NCBI GenBank assembly: GCA_964406005.1
Contig: CAYOPZ010000019.1
Location: 1-61,051 of the forward strand
DNA: 61,051 nucleotides
Reading direction: 5' to 3'
DNA from: CAYOPZ01 sp964406005
Lineage (GTDB): Bacteria; Bacteroidota; Bacteroidia; Bacteroidales; SM23-62
In this document: positions 25,059-34,799 of the stretch, in pieces
How the letters are laid out: the number at the start of each line of letters is the position of its first letter
Numbering within the stretch: position 1 is the stretch's first letter
Notes under the pieces: model-generated
Databases searched by the model: none
What the model saw: only the letters and a program-made list of their open reading frames with translations
What the model was told of the DNA's origin: nothing
Position numbers and translations under genes: made by a program

Positions 25059-26689
25059 TATTCTTTGATAAATTTACTGGCGAAAGTGCCATGTTCCGTA
25101 TACAGCATCATTGTATATATCCCAGGGGCGATTTGTCCGAGGGGAATGTCAGCATAGGGGCTTCCCGCCGGAAGGTTTCCGGATACCACACTTCTGCCCG
25201 ATATATCAAGTACCCTGTAAGCGGATGTTCTTTCGGGGGTATATGTCAGCGCAAGCCGTAGCTGATGTTTTGCGGGATTCGGATAAATCCGGAAAAGCCG
25301 TTCCTGATTTCCTGTCTTCCCTGTGCCTGTGATGTAATCAAGGGCGAGCGCAAAATCCGGTTTGCCGTATCCCCGCCGGGAATCGGGCCAGGTATACATA
25401 TCCGCACTCCGGCGAATGGTTTCCATAAGCTCGTAATTGGAGATTTCCGGATGGTTTTGCCAGAGACATGCCGCCAGTCCTGCAATAATAGGGGCCGAAA
25501 AGGAGGTCCCGTTTCCCTGGTCCACAGATCCCCCCGGGCGCAGCAATGATACGGACGTCCCCTGTGCAACCACGTCGGGCTTGATGCGTTCGTCCCGGGT
25601 GGGTCCTTTTGAGCTGAAAACGGCAACGGATCCGTCAGGATTCAGGGCACCGACAGAAAGAACGCTGTCCCCGTCTGCCGGGGCGGTGATGTACTGCCAG
25701 GGATCGGTATCCCGGCCGGAGTTCCCGGCGCTTACGACGACAAGGATGCCTTTGGATGCAGCCAGGTCAGCGGCCATTGTGACAAGCGCCGTATTCCCGT
25801 CCATATCCTCATATGTATAATCCGCTGCCGGGCAGGTGAATTCATCGGAATATCCCAGGGAACTGTTGATGATATCGGCGCCGGCGCTGTCCGCCAGCTC
25901 CGCCCCGGCCAGCCAGTTCGCCTCTTCGATATGAAATTCCGACCTGTCGTCTTCGGTCTGGATCAGCCAGTAGGAGGCGGCAGGCGCACTGCCAAGGTAC
26001 ATGCCGGGAACATTGCCCCCCATGATCGACAAAACGCTTGTACCGTGTTCACTCAGGGCGTATACACTTTCTCCCGGTTCGACGAAATTCCGGGTTCCAA
26101 GGATCTGCCTGTTGATATAAAGAGAATCAAAGCCAGGGAGGGAATCCGTTCCTTCAAAACCCGTATCCAGGAGGGCGATCACCATGCCCTCGCCCCTGTA
26201 TCCCATTGCGTGCAGTAAATTTCCATGCAGCATTTCAATCTGGTGGTCCGAGGACAATTCTTCCGTTTGGGCAGATGGCAGCCATACGGATTTGTTCCGG
26301 ACGGATTTGGCAGGGCAGGGTGGCTGGTAAAGGGTATCCACCCGGTCCACAAAGGACCATGACCTGAGGGTTTCCGCAAGGTCCGGGTCTGTCGTTTCGG
26401 CAACAACCCCGTTCAGCCATTTGCTGGCGTACAACACCCGCAGGTTTGTATTGCTTATGCTGTCAACATATACCGGATTGACAGGCAGGTCATTCCATTC
26501 GACAGGTATGCCGTATCGCAGCCTCCTTTCCATGGCCCTGGGGGACAGGAACTCTTCAGGCCTGTCGACCGAATACGGTGTGCCCTTCTTATTGCTGAGC
26601 TGTACCCAAAACCTGAAGACATTTCCCTGTGCATGAATTCCGTTGGCCAGCACGGAAAAGACAAGGATCAGTCCCGGTAATGCTTTCAT
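25058..26689 (-). CDS. subtilisin-like serine protease with type IX secretion sorting domain
   Basis: 543 residues. Signal peptide (ILVFSVLANGIHAQ), propeptide-like segment to about 150, S8 catalytic domain with Asp175 (IALLDTGFEG), His215 (SEHGTSVLS), oxyanion Asn323 (VVSAGNSGRD) and Ser397 (GNGTSFSAPI). The last ~75 residues (RIYPNPAKHQLRLAL... ending FIKE) are a type A T9SS C-terminal domain that directs export to the cell surface or medium. All catalytic residues are intact. It overlaps the MORN gene by 4 nt and xseA by 1 nt, which couples a secreted protease to cytoplasmic genes. Confidence 0.92.
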   Translation of the reverse strand: MKALPGLILVFSVLANGIHAQGNVFRFWVQLSNKKGTPYSVDRPEEFLSPRAMERRLRYGIPVEWNDLPVNPVYVDSISNTNLRVLYASKWLNGVVAETTDPDLAETLRSWSFVDRVDTLYQPPCPAKSVRNKSVWLPSAQTEELSSDHQIEMLHGNLLHAMGYRGEGMVIALLDTGFEGTDSLPGFDSLYINRQILGTRNFVEPGESVYALSEHGTSVLSIMGGNVPGMYLGSAPAASYWLIQTEDDRSEFHIEEANWLAGAELADSAGADIINSSLGYSDEFTCPAADYTYEDMDGNTALVTMAADLAASKGILVVVSAGNSGRDTDPWQYITAPADGDSVLSVGALNPDGSVAVFSSKGPTRDERIKPDVVAQGTSVSLLRPGGSVDQGNGTSFSAPIIAGLAACLWQNHPEISNYELMETIRRSADMYTWPDSRRGYGKPDFALALDYITGTGKTGNQERLFRIYPNPAKHQLRLALTYTPERTSAYRVLDISGRSVVSGNLPAGSPYADIPLGQIAPGIYTMMLYTEHGTFASKFIKE

Positions 26690-27480
26690 AGGCGATCGAA
26701 GAAATTATCGAAATCCACTTCGGGAATTTTACCCAGGTTTTCTTCAACCTCCTTCATGTACTCTTCCACCCACCGCTCCAGGTCTTCCCGGTTGAGTATT
26801 TTCCCGTTGTCATATTCCAGTTGGTTTTCCAGTTTGCCCTCGTTGTTGTTGAAGTTCCAGACACCGTCCATTTTCCCATCCCTGTAATTTCCCTGTATGA
26901 CAGGGAATTTATCCCTGTTGTAGACAAAATACGGGCCATTCAGCTTTCCCTCCAGGTAAGAAGCGGACAACCTCAAGGTGGAATCCTCGTAGAATTGCTG
27001 CCATTCACCGTTCTTTTTGCCATGTTCCCACATCATGGTTTCCGCTACGGGACCTTCGGGGTAGTATTTGACGGACGGTCCGTGCTTTTCTCCTTTCCGG
27101 TAGTTTTCAAGGTAAGAAAGAGCGGATGTATAATAGGAATAATACAGCCATGTACTGTCTTTTTGCATGCCGACGTATTTCCCGATGGCCGCTATTTTAC
27201 CGTTCTGATAATAAAGTTTCGCATAGACATCGTCCGCACCACCGATATAATTGAGATCAGCCTGCTTCTTTCCGTTTTCATAAAAGCGCTGCATCATCCC
27301 CACGGGCCGGTCGTTCCTGAAGAATCCTTCATAAACAGGCCCGCCGCCGGGATACTCCTTCTTCCAGAAGCCCTGTTTCATGCCCTGGCCGTCCGTCTGG
27401 TTCCAGAGGGTGTCGGATGTCATGCATTCAGCCGGAAAGGAAATGCATGACAGCAGGGCCAGGGTGATAAGCAGGGGCAT
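26686..27480 (-). CDS. MORN-repeat (YwqK-like) exported protein
   Basis: 264 residues with a signal peptide (MPLLITLALLSCISFPAEC). A lipobox-like LLSC occurs in it, so lipid attachment is possible. The body is made of about eight MORN-type repeats, such as GFWKKEYPGGGPVYEGFF, GKKQADLNYIGG, GEWQQFYEDSTLRL and GVWNFNNNEGKLENQL. The family is often labelled YwqK antitoxin, but in Bacteroidota it is a widespread envelope protein with unknown role and no toxin is nearby. Its start overlaps the dnaK stop by one base and its end overlaps the subtilase start (ATGA). Confidence 0.75.
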   Translation of the reverse strand: MPLLITLALLSCISFPAECMTSDTLWNQTDGQGMKQGFWKKEYPGGGPVYEGFFRNDRPVGMMQRFYENGKKQADLNYIGGADDVYAKLYYQNGKIAAIGKYVGMQKDSTWLYYSYYTSALSYLENYRKGEKHGPSVKYYPEGPVAETMMWEHGKKNGEWQQFYEDSTLRLSASYLEGKLNGPYFVYNRDKFPVIQGNYRDGKMDGVWNFNNNEGKLENQLEYDNGKILNREDLERWVEEYMKEVEENLGKIPEVDFDNFFDRL

Positions 27481-29393
27481 TATTTGACTTCTTCAAAATC
27501 TACGTCTGTTACTTCCTGATCGTCTTTTGAATCTTTGCCCGACGCTTCTGCTTTGGCCTGCTCTTCCTGGCTTCCGTCAGCCTGTTGTGCCTGGCTTGCC
27601 TTGTATATTTCCTCCGAAGCTGCCTGCCACAAAGTGTTCAGCTCGGCCGTTGCCTTTTCGACGGCATCCAGGTCCTGGCTTTTATGTGCCTGTTTGAGCG
27701 TTTCCAGTGCTTTTTCAATGGGCTCCCTCTTTTCGGCCGGGATCTTTTCTCCGAATTCCTTGAGTTGCTTCTCTGACTGGAATATAAGGCTGTCTGCCGT
27801 ATTCAGCTTGTCTATCCGCTCCCTGGCCTGCTTATCTGCCGCTTCATTGTCTTTGGCCTCTTTCTTCATCTTTTCAATCTCATCATCCGTAAGACCTGTA
27901 GAAGCCTCGATGCGTATGCTTTGCTCCTTTCCGGTGCCCTTGTCCTTCGCTGATACGTTAAGGATTCCGTTGGCATCTATATCAAAGGTGACCTCCACCT
28001 GGGGGATTCCCCTGGGAGCGGGTGGAATACCGTCAAGGTGGAACTTTCCTATGGTTTTATTGCCCTGGGCCATGGGTCTTTCCCCCTGCAGCACATGAAT
28101 TTCAACCGAGGGCTGGTTATCCGCCGCTGTCGTAAAAGTCTCGGTTTTCTTTGTAGGGATGGTCGTATTTGCTTCGATCAGTCTCGTCATAACGCCACCG
28201 AGGGTTTCAATACCCAGTGAAAGGGGAGTTACATCAAGCAGAAGCACATCCTTGACTTCCCCTGTCAGAACACCTCCCTGTATGGCGGCCCCGACGGCTA
28301 CGACCTCGTCGGGGTTGACACCTTTGGACGGTGTTTTGCCGAAGATTTTCTTTACCGTTTCCTGAATGGCAGGGATCCTTGTGGAACCTCCGACAAGAAT
28401 CACCTCGTCGATATCCGATGCCTTCAAACCGGCGTCTTTTAATGCTTTTTTGCAGGGTTCAACCGTTTTTTGAATAAGGCTGTCTGTCAGGCTTTCAAAT
28501 TTCGCCTTGGTAAGTGTCTTTACCAGGTGCTTGGGTATACCCTCGACAGGCATGATGTATGGTAAATTGATTTCCGTGCTCGAAGAACTGGAAAGCTCGA
28601 TCTTGGCTTTTTCTGCGGCCTCCTTCAGCCTTTGCAGCGCCATCGGGTCCTTGCGCAGGTCAATGTTCTCATCCTTCTTGAATTCTTCGGCAAGCCAGTC
28701 AATGATCATTTCGTCGAAATCATCGCCCCCGAGGTGTGTGTCGCCGTTGGTTGACTTCACTTCAAACACGCCGTCGCCGAGTTCCAGGATGGAAATATCA
28801 AAGGTTCCGCCGCCCAGGTCAAACACTGCCACCTTGATGTCCTTGCTTTTTTTGTCCAGCCCGTATGCAAGCGATGCTGCGGTCGGTTCATTGATGATCC
28901 GTTTGACCGTGAGGCCGGCGATTTCACCTGCCTCTTTTGTTGCCTGGCGCTGGGAGTCGCTGAAATATGCCGGTACCGTGATCACTGCTTCCGACACCTC
29001 ATGCCCCAGATAATCCTCGGCGGTCTTTTTCATTTTCTGCAGGATCATGGCGGAAATTTCCTGGGGTGTATATTTCCGGTCCCCGACCTTCACCCGCGGT
29101 GTGTTGTTTTCTCCCTTTACAACCTGGTAGGGAACCCGGTTGATCTCCTTCTGTACCTTGTCATGGGTTTCTCCCATGAAGCGTTTGATGGAAAAAATGG
29201 TATTTATTGGATTGGTGATTGCCTGCCGTTTGGCCGGATCGCCGATTTTCCTTTCACCGTTCTCCACAAATGCCACCATGGAGGGAGTTGTCCTCTTTCC
29301 TTCACTGTTGGGGATTACTACAGGTTCGTTACCTTCCATGACCGAAACACATGAATTTGTTGTACCCAGGTCTATTCCAATAATTTTACTCAT
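27480..29393 (-). CDS. dnaK: chaperone protein DnaK (Hsp70)
   Basis: 637 residues, normal for the family. ATPase domain with IGIDLGTTNSCVSV at the N-terminus, VFDLGGGTFDISIL and VILVGGSTRIP; interdomain linker DVLLLDVTPLSLGIET; substrate-binding domain and helical lid; a disordered acidic tail ending VTDVDFEEVK. It folds and protects proteins with DnaJ and GrpE, neither of which is adjacent. It is the first gene of a tightly overlapping minus-strand run (dnaK, MORN, subtilase, xseA). No CIRCE element was seen upstream. Confidence 0.97.
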   Translation of the reverse strand: MSKIIGIDLGTTNSCVSVMEGNEPVVIPNSEGKRTTPSMVAFVENGERKIGDPAKRQAITNPINTIFSIKRFMGETHDKVQKEINRVPYQVVKGENNTPRVKVGDRKYTPQEISAMILQKMKKTAEDYLGHEVSEAVITVPAYFSDSQRQATKEAGEIAGLTVKRIINEPTAASLAYGLDKKSKDIKVAVFDLGGGTFDISILELGDGVFEVKSTNGDTHLGGDDFDEMIIDWLAEEFKKDENIDLRKDPMALQRLKEAAEKAKIELSSSSSTEINLPYIMPVEGIPKHLVKTLTKAKFESLTDSLIQKTVEPCKKALKDAGLKASDIDEVILVGGSTRIPAIQETVKKIFGKTPSKGVNPDEVVAVGAAIQGGVLTGEVKDVLLLDVTPLSLGIETLGGVMTRLIEANTTIPTKKTETFTTAADNQPSVEIHVLQGERPMAQGNKTIGKFHLDGIPPAPRGIPQVEVTFDIDANGILNVSAKDKGTGKEQSIRIEASTGLTDDEIEKMKKEAKDNEAADKQARERIDKLNTADSLIFQSEKQLKEFGEKIPAEKREPIEKALETLKQAHKSQDLDAVEKATAELNTLWQAASEEIYKASQAQQADGSQEEQAKAEASGKDSKDDQEVTDVDFEEVK

Positions 29394-29612
29394 TTTTCAA
29401 ATATGTTTTCTGGTTTTGTAACAATTTCCGTTTAATTTTCAATCATTGTGCCATTGTACAAATGATGAAATTATGGCATCAGAAAAAGGCCCGGATGGCC
29501 GCGTGGATCAAGGATGTGACAAAAAGTCAGTCTGAGGTGAATGTGTTTTCGGGATTAATTTTAAACTTTGCATGATCATTTTAACCTGAACCACTAATAA
29601 AAATCCATCCAA

Positions 29613-30428
29613 ATGGCTCTACATGAGATCGTGAGAAGGATCACAACGCATGTGCTTCATGAGATGAAGCTGAAAGGGGAAAAAATTGCCATGCTGACCG
29701 CATACGACTATTCCATGGCAAGGATACTGGATGAGGCAGGGATCGATGTCATCCTGGTTGGTGATTCCGCATCAAACGTGATGGCGGGGCATGAAACCAC
29801 CCTGCCGATCACCCTTGAACAGATGTTAAACCATGCTGCGTCCGTGGTCAGGGCCGTAAGACGGGCCCTGATCGTGGTTGACCTGCCGTTCGGGAGCTAC
29901 CAGGGCAATTCCAGGGAAGCCCTCGCCTCTGCGATCCGGATCATGAAGGAAACAGGGGCTCATGCCGTAAAGATCGAAGGGGGAGCGGAGATCCAGGAAT
30001 CCATTGCCAGAATCCTTTCTGCAGGCATTCCTGTTATGGGGCACCTGGGCCTCACGCCGCAGTCCATTCATAAGTTCGGTACATATGTCGTCAGGGCCAG
30101 GGATGAAGATGAAGCAAAAAAACTGGTGGAGGATGCCCATGTTCTGGAGGATACCGGTTGTTTCGGAGTAGTGCTGGAAAAGATCCCGGCCAAACTGGGC
30201 AGGCAGGTTGCATCCGAGCTGAAGATCCCTGTGATCGGAATAGGCGCCGGTCCGGATGTAGACGGGCAGGTACTCGTATTGCATGATATGCTGGGCATCA
30301 CACAGGAATTCTCACCGCGGTTCCTCAGGCGCTATCATAACCTGCATGCCGAAATCAAGGGAGCTGTGGAAACCTATATTCAGGATGTCAGAACCGTCCA
30401 GTTCCCGGATGAAAAAGAGCAATACTGA
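29613..30428 (+). CDS. panB: 3-methyl-2-oxobutanoate hydroxymethyltransferase
   Basis: 271 residues, normal length. It transfers a hydroxymethyl group from methylene-tetrahydrofolate to 2-oxoisovalerate, the first committed step to pantothenate and CoA. Motifs: MLTAYDYSMARILDEAG, the metal-binding LVGDSASNVMAGHETT and DLPFGSYQ, VKIEGG, GHLGLTPQ and IGIGAGPDVDGQVLVLHD. No other pantothenate gene is adjacent. It is divergent from dnaK across 219 nt that hold no other feature I can support. The following glucosaminidase gene begins 11 nt later, so they are probably cotranscribed. Confidence 0.95.
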   Translation: MALHEIVRRITTHVLHEMKLKGEKIAMLTAYDYSMARILDEAGIDVILVGDSASNVMAGHETTLPITLEQMLNHAASVVRAVRRALIVVDLPFGSYQGNSREALASAIRIMKETGAHAVKIEGGAEIQESIARILSAGIPVMGHLGLTPQSIHKFGTYVVRARDEDEAKKLVEDAHVLEDTGCFGVVLEKIPAKLGRQVASELKIPVIGIGAGPDVDGQVLVLHDMLGITQEFSPRFLRRYHNLHAEIKGAVETYIQDVRTVQFPDEKEQY

Positions 30429-30439
30429 GCGGCTCTCCC

Positions 30440-31387
30440 TTGAAAGAAGACCTGAAATATGTGTTCGCATTCCTGATCCTGATCCAGGGTCCGGGACGGC
30501 TCAATGCCCAGCCGTTCACACCGGAGGAATACATTCGCAAATACCAGGACTGGGCCATTGACGAAATGAAACGAAGCGGCATACCTGCGAGCGTAACACT
30601 GGCACAGGCACTGCTGGAATCAGACAACGGGAACAGCACCCTGGCGGTAAAGGCAAACAACCATTTCGGAATCAAATGCCATGACTGGAACGGCAGGAAG
30701 ATATATCATGATGACGACAGTGAGAATGAGTGTTTCCGGAAATACCGATCAGCCAGGCAATCCTATCAGGATCATACCGATTTTCTGATGAACAGTCCCC
30801 GGTACTCGTCACTTTTCGAGCTCGAACACACCGATTACACGGGATGGGCAAACGGGCTGAAGAAAGCCGGATATGCCACATCACCCGGATATTCAGACCG
30901 GCTGATCAGTATCATTGAGAAAAATAACCTGGACAGGCTGGACAGGGGAAGAAGGGTGCGGATCGATGAGGCAGAGCCGGCTGAAATCGCTGATATCGAG
31001 GAATTCGAGATTTCGATTGAGCACCGGAAAATACTTCAAAGAAACCGGATCGACTATATTGTGGTAAAGGAGGGCGATACCTATCAGAGCATTACAAGGG
31101 AACTTGACCTGTTGCCTTTCGAACTGGCCAGATACAATGAGATACCGAGGGATTCGAAGCTGGTCCATGGCCAGGAACTTTACCTGCAGCCAAAACGCAG
31201 CAGGGCTTCTGTGGAATATCCAACCCATACTGTGAAAGAAGGCGAGACCATGTACAGGATCTCCCAGATGTACGGGATCAAACTGAAAAAACTGTACGAC
31301 AAGAACCTCATGCAGGAAGGTGAAGAGCCTGAACCGGGGACGGTATTGTCACTCAGAAAGAATATCCGGCCCGGAAAGCAGCAATAG
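30440..31387 (+). CDS. exported glucosaminidase (GH73 type) with LysM domains
   Basis: 315 residues from a TTG start, chosen because it precedes a good signal peptide (YVFAFLILIQGPGRLNAQ) and no in-frame ATG lies upstream. Residues ~28-165 are a mannosyl-glycoprotein endo-beta-N-acetylglucosaminidase-like domain: SVTLAQALLESDNGNSTLA with the catalytic Glu, NNHFGIKC, FRKYRSARQSYQDHTDFL, and YATSPGYSDRL. It cuts the peptidoglycan glycan strand. Two LysM-like repeats follow, the second clear (HTVKEGETMYRISQMYGIKL, ~255-305). The role is probably in wall turnover or daughter-cell separation. Confidence 0.88.
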   Translation: MKEDLKYVFAFLILIQGPGRLNAQPFTPEEYIRKYQDWAIDEMKRSGIPASVTLAQALLESDNGNSTLAVKANNHFGIKCHDWNGRKIYHDDDSENECFRKYRSARQSYQDHTDFLMNSPRYSSLFELEHTDYTGWANGLKKAGYATSPGYSDRLISIIEKNNLDRLDRGRRVRIDEAEPAEIADIEEFEISIEHRKILQRNRIDYIVVKEGDTYQSITRELDLLPFELARYNEIPRDSKLVHGQELYLQPKRSRASVEYPTHTVKEGETMYRISQMYGIKLKKLYDKNLMQEGEEPEPGTVLSLRKNIRPGKQQ

Positions 31388-31417
31388 GGTTCACAGGCAG
31401 GTAAAAGCACCGCTGGC

Positions 31418-32383
31418 CTATGCTGTCCGGATGCGTGAAGGATCCTGAATGCCTCTCAGAAAATCTTCGGCGGACATTCGCTTCTTCCCTTCTATCTGGA
31501 GGGAGGTGATGTGCATATATCCGTCACGGCAGGCGATGAGCAGCCGGCCGGGCTCTTCAATGACGACAGATCCCGGGTCATCGCCCGTGGCAATTTTTTC
31601 TTTTTCTGCAGAGAAGACTTTTAATATTTTTGACCGGCCTCCCGTCTCTATCCGGGTCCAGGCAGCCGGCTGCGGTGACAGGCCCCGGATGTGATCGTAA
31701 ACCTTTGAAACCGGTTGTGCCCAGTTGATCCTGCAATCCTCAGGGTGAATCCTGGGCGCCGGTTTCAGTGTACCTGCTCCGGGCAGTAAATCTGACTGGT
31801 ATGTTACCGGGGGGGCTCCCTGGAATATCATGCGCACCGTCTCCACCAGCGTTTCCGCTCCCAATGTCATCAGCTTGTCATGGAGGCTTCCGGCAGTATC
31901 GTTTTCCGTGATGGGGATGCGGCACTGCAGGATGATCTTTCCCGTGTCGATCTCCTTTTCAATAAAGAATGTGGTTACCCCGGTTTCCTTTTCCCCGTTG
32001 ATGATGGCCCATTGTATGGGTGCCGCTCCCCGGTATTGGGGGAGGAGCGAGGCATGGAGGTTGACGGTTCCGAGGGGAGGCAGGCCCCATACCTGTTCAG
32101 GCAGCATCCTGAAAGCCACAACCACGATCAGGTCGGGTCGTAATTTCCGGATCTCCTCAAGAAACCCTGGAGATTTCATTTTTTCGGGCTGAAGGACCGG
32201 CAGGTTATGGAGGAGGGCATAATCCTTCACTGCCGATGTTTTGATCCTTCTTCCTCTTCCGGCGGGTTTATCCGGGCCGGTGACCACCGCGCATATATTG
32301 AATTTTCCTGCGCGCAGCGCATCAAGGCTGGCAACGGAAAACCCGGGTGTGCCCATGAACAGTATTCTGGGTTCCGGACTCAT
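31418..32383 (-). CDS. fmt: methionyl-tRNA formyltransferase
   Basis: 321 residues, normal length. It formylates initiator Met-tRNA with 10-formyl-tetrahydrofolate. Motifs: RILFMGTPGFSVASLDAL at the start, the catalytic HASLLPQYRGAAPIQWAI, and GVTTFFIEKEIDTG; the C-terminal domain (from ~205: RINWAQPVSKVYDHIRGLSP) binds tRNA. It follows ribBA directly with no spacer. The usual partner def is not in the window. Confidence 0.95.
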   Translation of the reverse strand: MSPEPRILFMGTPGFSVASLDALRAGKFNICAVVTGPDKPAGRGRRIKTSAVKDYALLHNLPVLQPEKMKSPGFLEEIRKLRPDLIVVVAFRMLPEQVWGLPPLGTVNLHASLLPQYRGAAPIQWAIINGEKETGVTTFFIEKEIDTGKIILQCRIPITENDTAGSLHDKLMTLGAETLVETVRMIFQGAPPVTYQSDLLPGAGTLKPAPRIHPEDCRINWAQPVSKVYDHIRGLSPQPAAWTRIETGGRSKILKVFSAEKEKIATGDDPGSVVIEEPGRLLIACRDGYMHITSLQIEGKKRMSAEDFLRGIQDPSRIRTA

Positions 32384-33661
32384 CTAAAGGGGCTCGTTTT
32401 CGTCATCCAGGTTGTACCGGGCAAGATCGAGGAAATGGCCCATTTTGTCGCGCTTGGTTTTCAGGTAGAATGCGTTGTGCTTGTTCGGTTCGATTTCCAG
32501 GGGAATGTTTTCTGTGATCGTCAGGCCGTACCCCTCCAGACCGGCCCGTTTCACGGGATTGTTGGTCATCAGCCTCAGTTTCCCGAGTCCCAGTTCGGCC
32601 AGGATATTGGCACCCACTCCATAATCCCTCTCATCTTCCGAGAAACCCAGGTCGAGGTTTGCTTCGACCGTATCCCTGCCCTGCTCCTGAAGCTTGTAGG
32701 CCCTGATCTTATTGAACAGACCAATGCCCCTGCCTTCCTGGTTCATATAAATGATGACTCCGCGGCCTTCTTTTTCGATGAGCTCCATGGCTTTGTGCAA
32801 CTGGGAGCCGCAGTCACAGCGGTAGGAACCGAAAATATCGCCTGTGATGCAGGAAGAATGGACCCTGGTAAGGACTTCATCCTCTTTGGTCCATTCGCCC
32901 TTGATCAGGGCAATGTGTTCCAGTCCGTTCGATTTCTGGATAAATGGAATGAGCTTGAAATGGCCGTATGTTGTGGGCAGATCCACCTCCACTCCCTTGA
33001 TAACTATGCTTTCAGTCCGCAGCCTGTATGCGATCAGGTCCCTGATGGTGATAATCTTCAGGTTGAATTTTTCGGCGATTTTCAGCAATTCTGGAAGACG
33101 GGCCATTGTCCCGTCCTCGCTCATGATCTCAACCAGGGCTCCCCCGGGTCTCAATCCCGCCAGACTGGTCAGGTCGACAGTGGCCTCCGTATGACCTGTC
33201 CTTCTCAGTACACCCTTTGACCTGGATTTCAGGGGGAAAATATGTCCCGGTCTTGCCAGGTCTGCCGGCCGGGTCGCAGGATCGATCAGTGCATAAATGG
33301 TTTTGGCACGGTCACTCGCAGATACGCCTGTCGTTGTACCATGCCCGATAAGGTCTACCGATACGGTGAAGGCAGTTCCGTGCTTGCTGGTATTCTTACC
33401 CACCATAAGGTCAAGTTCCAGTTCCGCACACCGTTCTTCGGGGAGGGGGGAACAGATCAGGCCACGGCCGTACTTGGCCATGAAATTTACCATTTCCGGG
33501 GTAATGCATTCCGCAGCAGCTATGAAGTCACCCTCATTCTCACGATCCTCGTCGTCCACGACGATGATCACTTTACCCTTTCTGATGTCCTCGATGGCTT
33601 CATCGATCGAGTTAAAAACGCCGGTATCAGTGATCCGATCTTCTTGTGGGCTGCCAGACAT
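32384..33661 (-). CDS. ribBA: bifunctional DHBP synthase / GTP cyclohydrolase II
   Basis: 425 residues. The RibB half (1-~210) has DDEDRENEGDF and RRTGHTEATVDL and makes 3,4-dihydroxy-2-butanone 4-phosphate. The RibA half (~215-410) has the zinc site in GSYRCDCGSQL and NQEGRGIGLFNKIRAY and opens the imidazole ring of GTP. Together they supply both starting units of riboflavin. Its first 35 nt overlap the end of the upstream glycosyltransferase gene. No FMN riboswitch is visible; the gene is read from the upstream cluster. Confidence 0.95.
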   Translation of the reverse strand: MSGSPQEDRITDTGVFNSIDEAIEDIRKGKVIIVVDDEDRENEGDFIAAAECITPEMVNFMAKYGRGLICSPLPEERCAELELDLMVGKNTSKHGTAFTVSVDLIGHGTTTGVSASDRAKTIYALIDPATRPADLARPGHIFPLKSRSKGVLRRTGHTEATVDLTSLAGLRPGGALVEIMSEDGTMARLPELLKIAEKFNLKIITIRDLIAYRLRTESIVIKGVEVDLPTTYGHFKLIPFIQKSNGLEHIALIKGEWTKEDEVLTRVHSSCITGDIFGSYRCDCGSQLHKAMELIEKEGRGVIIYMNQEGRGIGLFNKIRAYKLQEQGRDTVEANLDLGFSEDERDYGVGANILAELGLGKLRLMTNNPVKRAGLEGYGLTITENIPLEIEPNKHNAFYLKTKRDKMGHFLDLARYNLDDENEPL

Positions 33662-34799
33662 TTGTTTCAGTTCCTTTTACAAATTTCAGAAAACCCGCCA
33701 GCAGGGCAAGGTTCATACCATAGAAATGGGTAATGAAGCGCAAAAGTACAATATGTAAGCCTATTTTCCTTAATAAATAATCAATAATTGGGCTGATCAT
33801 GATGACCCCGTGTATATAAAGGATCATCCTGTAGATCGGATTCTCCAATCCGAGAATGATATTGGAGGCAATGGTCGCCAGAAGAAACAGCGGGCCCAAC
33901 CAGCGCAGTACCTTGTGTGAGAAAAAGCTGAAGGCAAGACCGGTAAAGGGAGGCCAGAGCAGTTTGTAAAATGTTCTGAGATTCTGGAAATTTCCTGCGG
34001 AGATCCTGATCTTCCTGCGAAATTCCTCCGCCAGTTTATTAGGGACGTTCTCCTTCCCTATGGCTTTCATTTCGAGGATACACTTCCTTTTTTGTTCGAG
34101 CACTTTCATGGTGATAAAGAAATCATCCACTGAAAAACCCGGGGGGACTTTCGTAAAACATTCATTCCGGACCGCATATGCTGCCCCGTATGCGCCTATC
34201 ATGCTGCCCCATGCCTTCCCTTCAAAGTATTTAAGTTTGATCTCTCTTGACATGAATGACCATTCCGGGTAAGATATCCCGGATTTGTCTATCCGTGTAT
34301 TGATGATGTTTGCTCCGACAAGGCCTATTTCTCCGTTTTTGAAATGCTTGACAAGTTCAAAAAGGGTATCCGGAGTAAAAAGGACCTTGGCATCGGTAAG
34401 TACAAGTATCTCGCCCATGGCTTCTTCCCTCAGCTGATTGATCACCGCAGGTTTGCCCCTTCTCTCCCTGAAGGGGAAGAATTGTAGCGCCTCGTTCTCA
34501 TTTGAGTTGACATTGAGGACCTCGTTGGTCTTGTCATCAGATCCGTCGGATCCAACGATCAGCTCGATCCTGTCTTCGGGGTAGGTGGTATTGAATACGC
34601 TCCTGATTTTTTCATTTATGACTTTTTCCTCATTGTATACAGCCATCAATACCGAGACAAAAGGAAGGTTATCCCTGCTTGTGAAGATTATGTCATTGTC
34701 CTTTTTGTATTTTGATAACAGGGTAATTATAAAGGGATAAAATATGTAGGAATGCAGGATGGCTACGACGGAAACCCAGAAAACTATTTCCCAGAACAT
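33627..34799 (-). CDS. family 2 glycosyltransferase, membrane-bound
   Basis: 390 residues. One N-terminal membrane helix (VFWVSVVAILHSYIFYPFII), a GT-A catalytic domain with SVLMAVYNEE, VGSDGSDD, the DXD-like LTDAKVLF and an acceptor motif SVDDFFITMKV, then three or four C-terminal membrane helices (LGPLFLLATIASNIILGL and others). Such processive or polymerising GT2 enzymes make cell-surface polysaccharide or glycolipid; donor and product cannot be read from sequence. It overlaps the upstream GT4 gene by 16 nt and ribBA by 35 nt. Confidence 0.85.
   Translation of the reverse strand: MFWEIVFWVSVVAILHSYIFYPFIITLLSKYKKDNDIIFTSRDNLPFVSVLMAVYNEEKVINEKIRSVFNTTYPEDRIELIVGSDGSDDKTNEVLNVNSNENEALQFFPFRERRGKPAVINQLREEAMGEILVLTDAKVLFTPDTLFELVKHFKNGEIGLVGANIINTRIDKSGISYPEWSFMSREIKLKYFEGKAWGSMIGAYGAAYAVRNECFTKVPPGFSVDDFFITMKVLEQKRKCILEMKAIGKENVPNKLAEEFRRKIRISAGNFQNLRTFYKLLWPPFTGLAFSFFSHKVLRWLGPLFLLATIASNIILGLENPIYRMILYIHGVIMISPIIDYLLRKIGLHIVLLRFITHFYGMNLALLAGFLKFVKGTETNVWQPTRRSDH

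Noticed and set aside
26686..27480. MORN/YwqK protein as an antitoxin
   Set aside because: The label is from distant annotation; the protein has a signal peptide and no partner toxin gene adjoins.
29394..29612. CIRCE or other heat-shock operator upstream of dnaK
   Set aside because: The TTAGCACTC inverted repeat is not there on either strand.
32207..33220. 337-residue plus-strand ORF opposite fmt and ribBA
   Set aside because: Both minus-strand genes are unmistakable enzymes covering the same bases.
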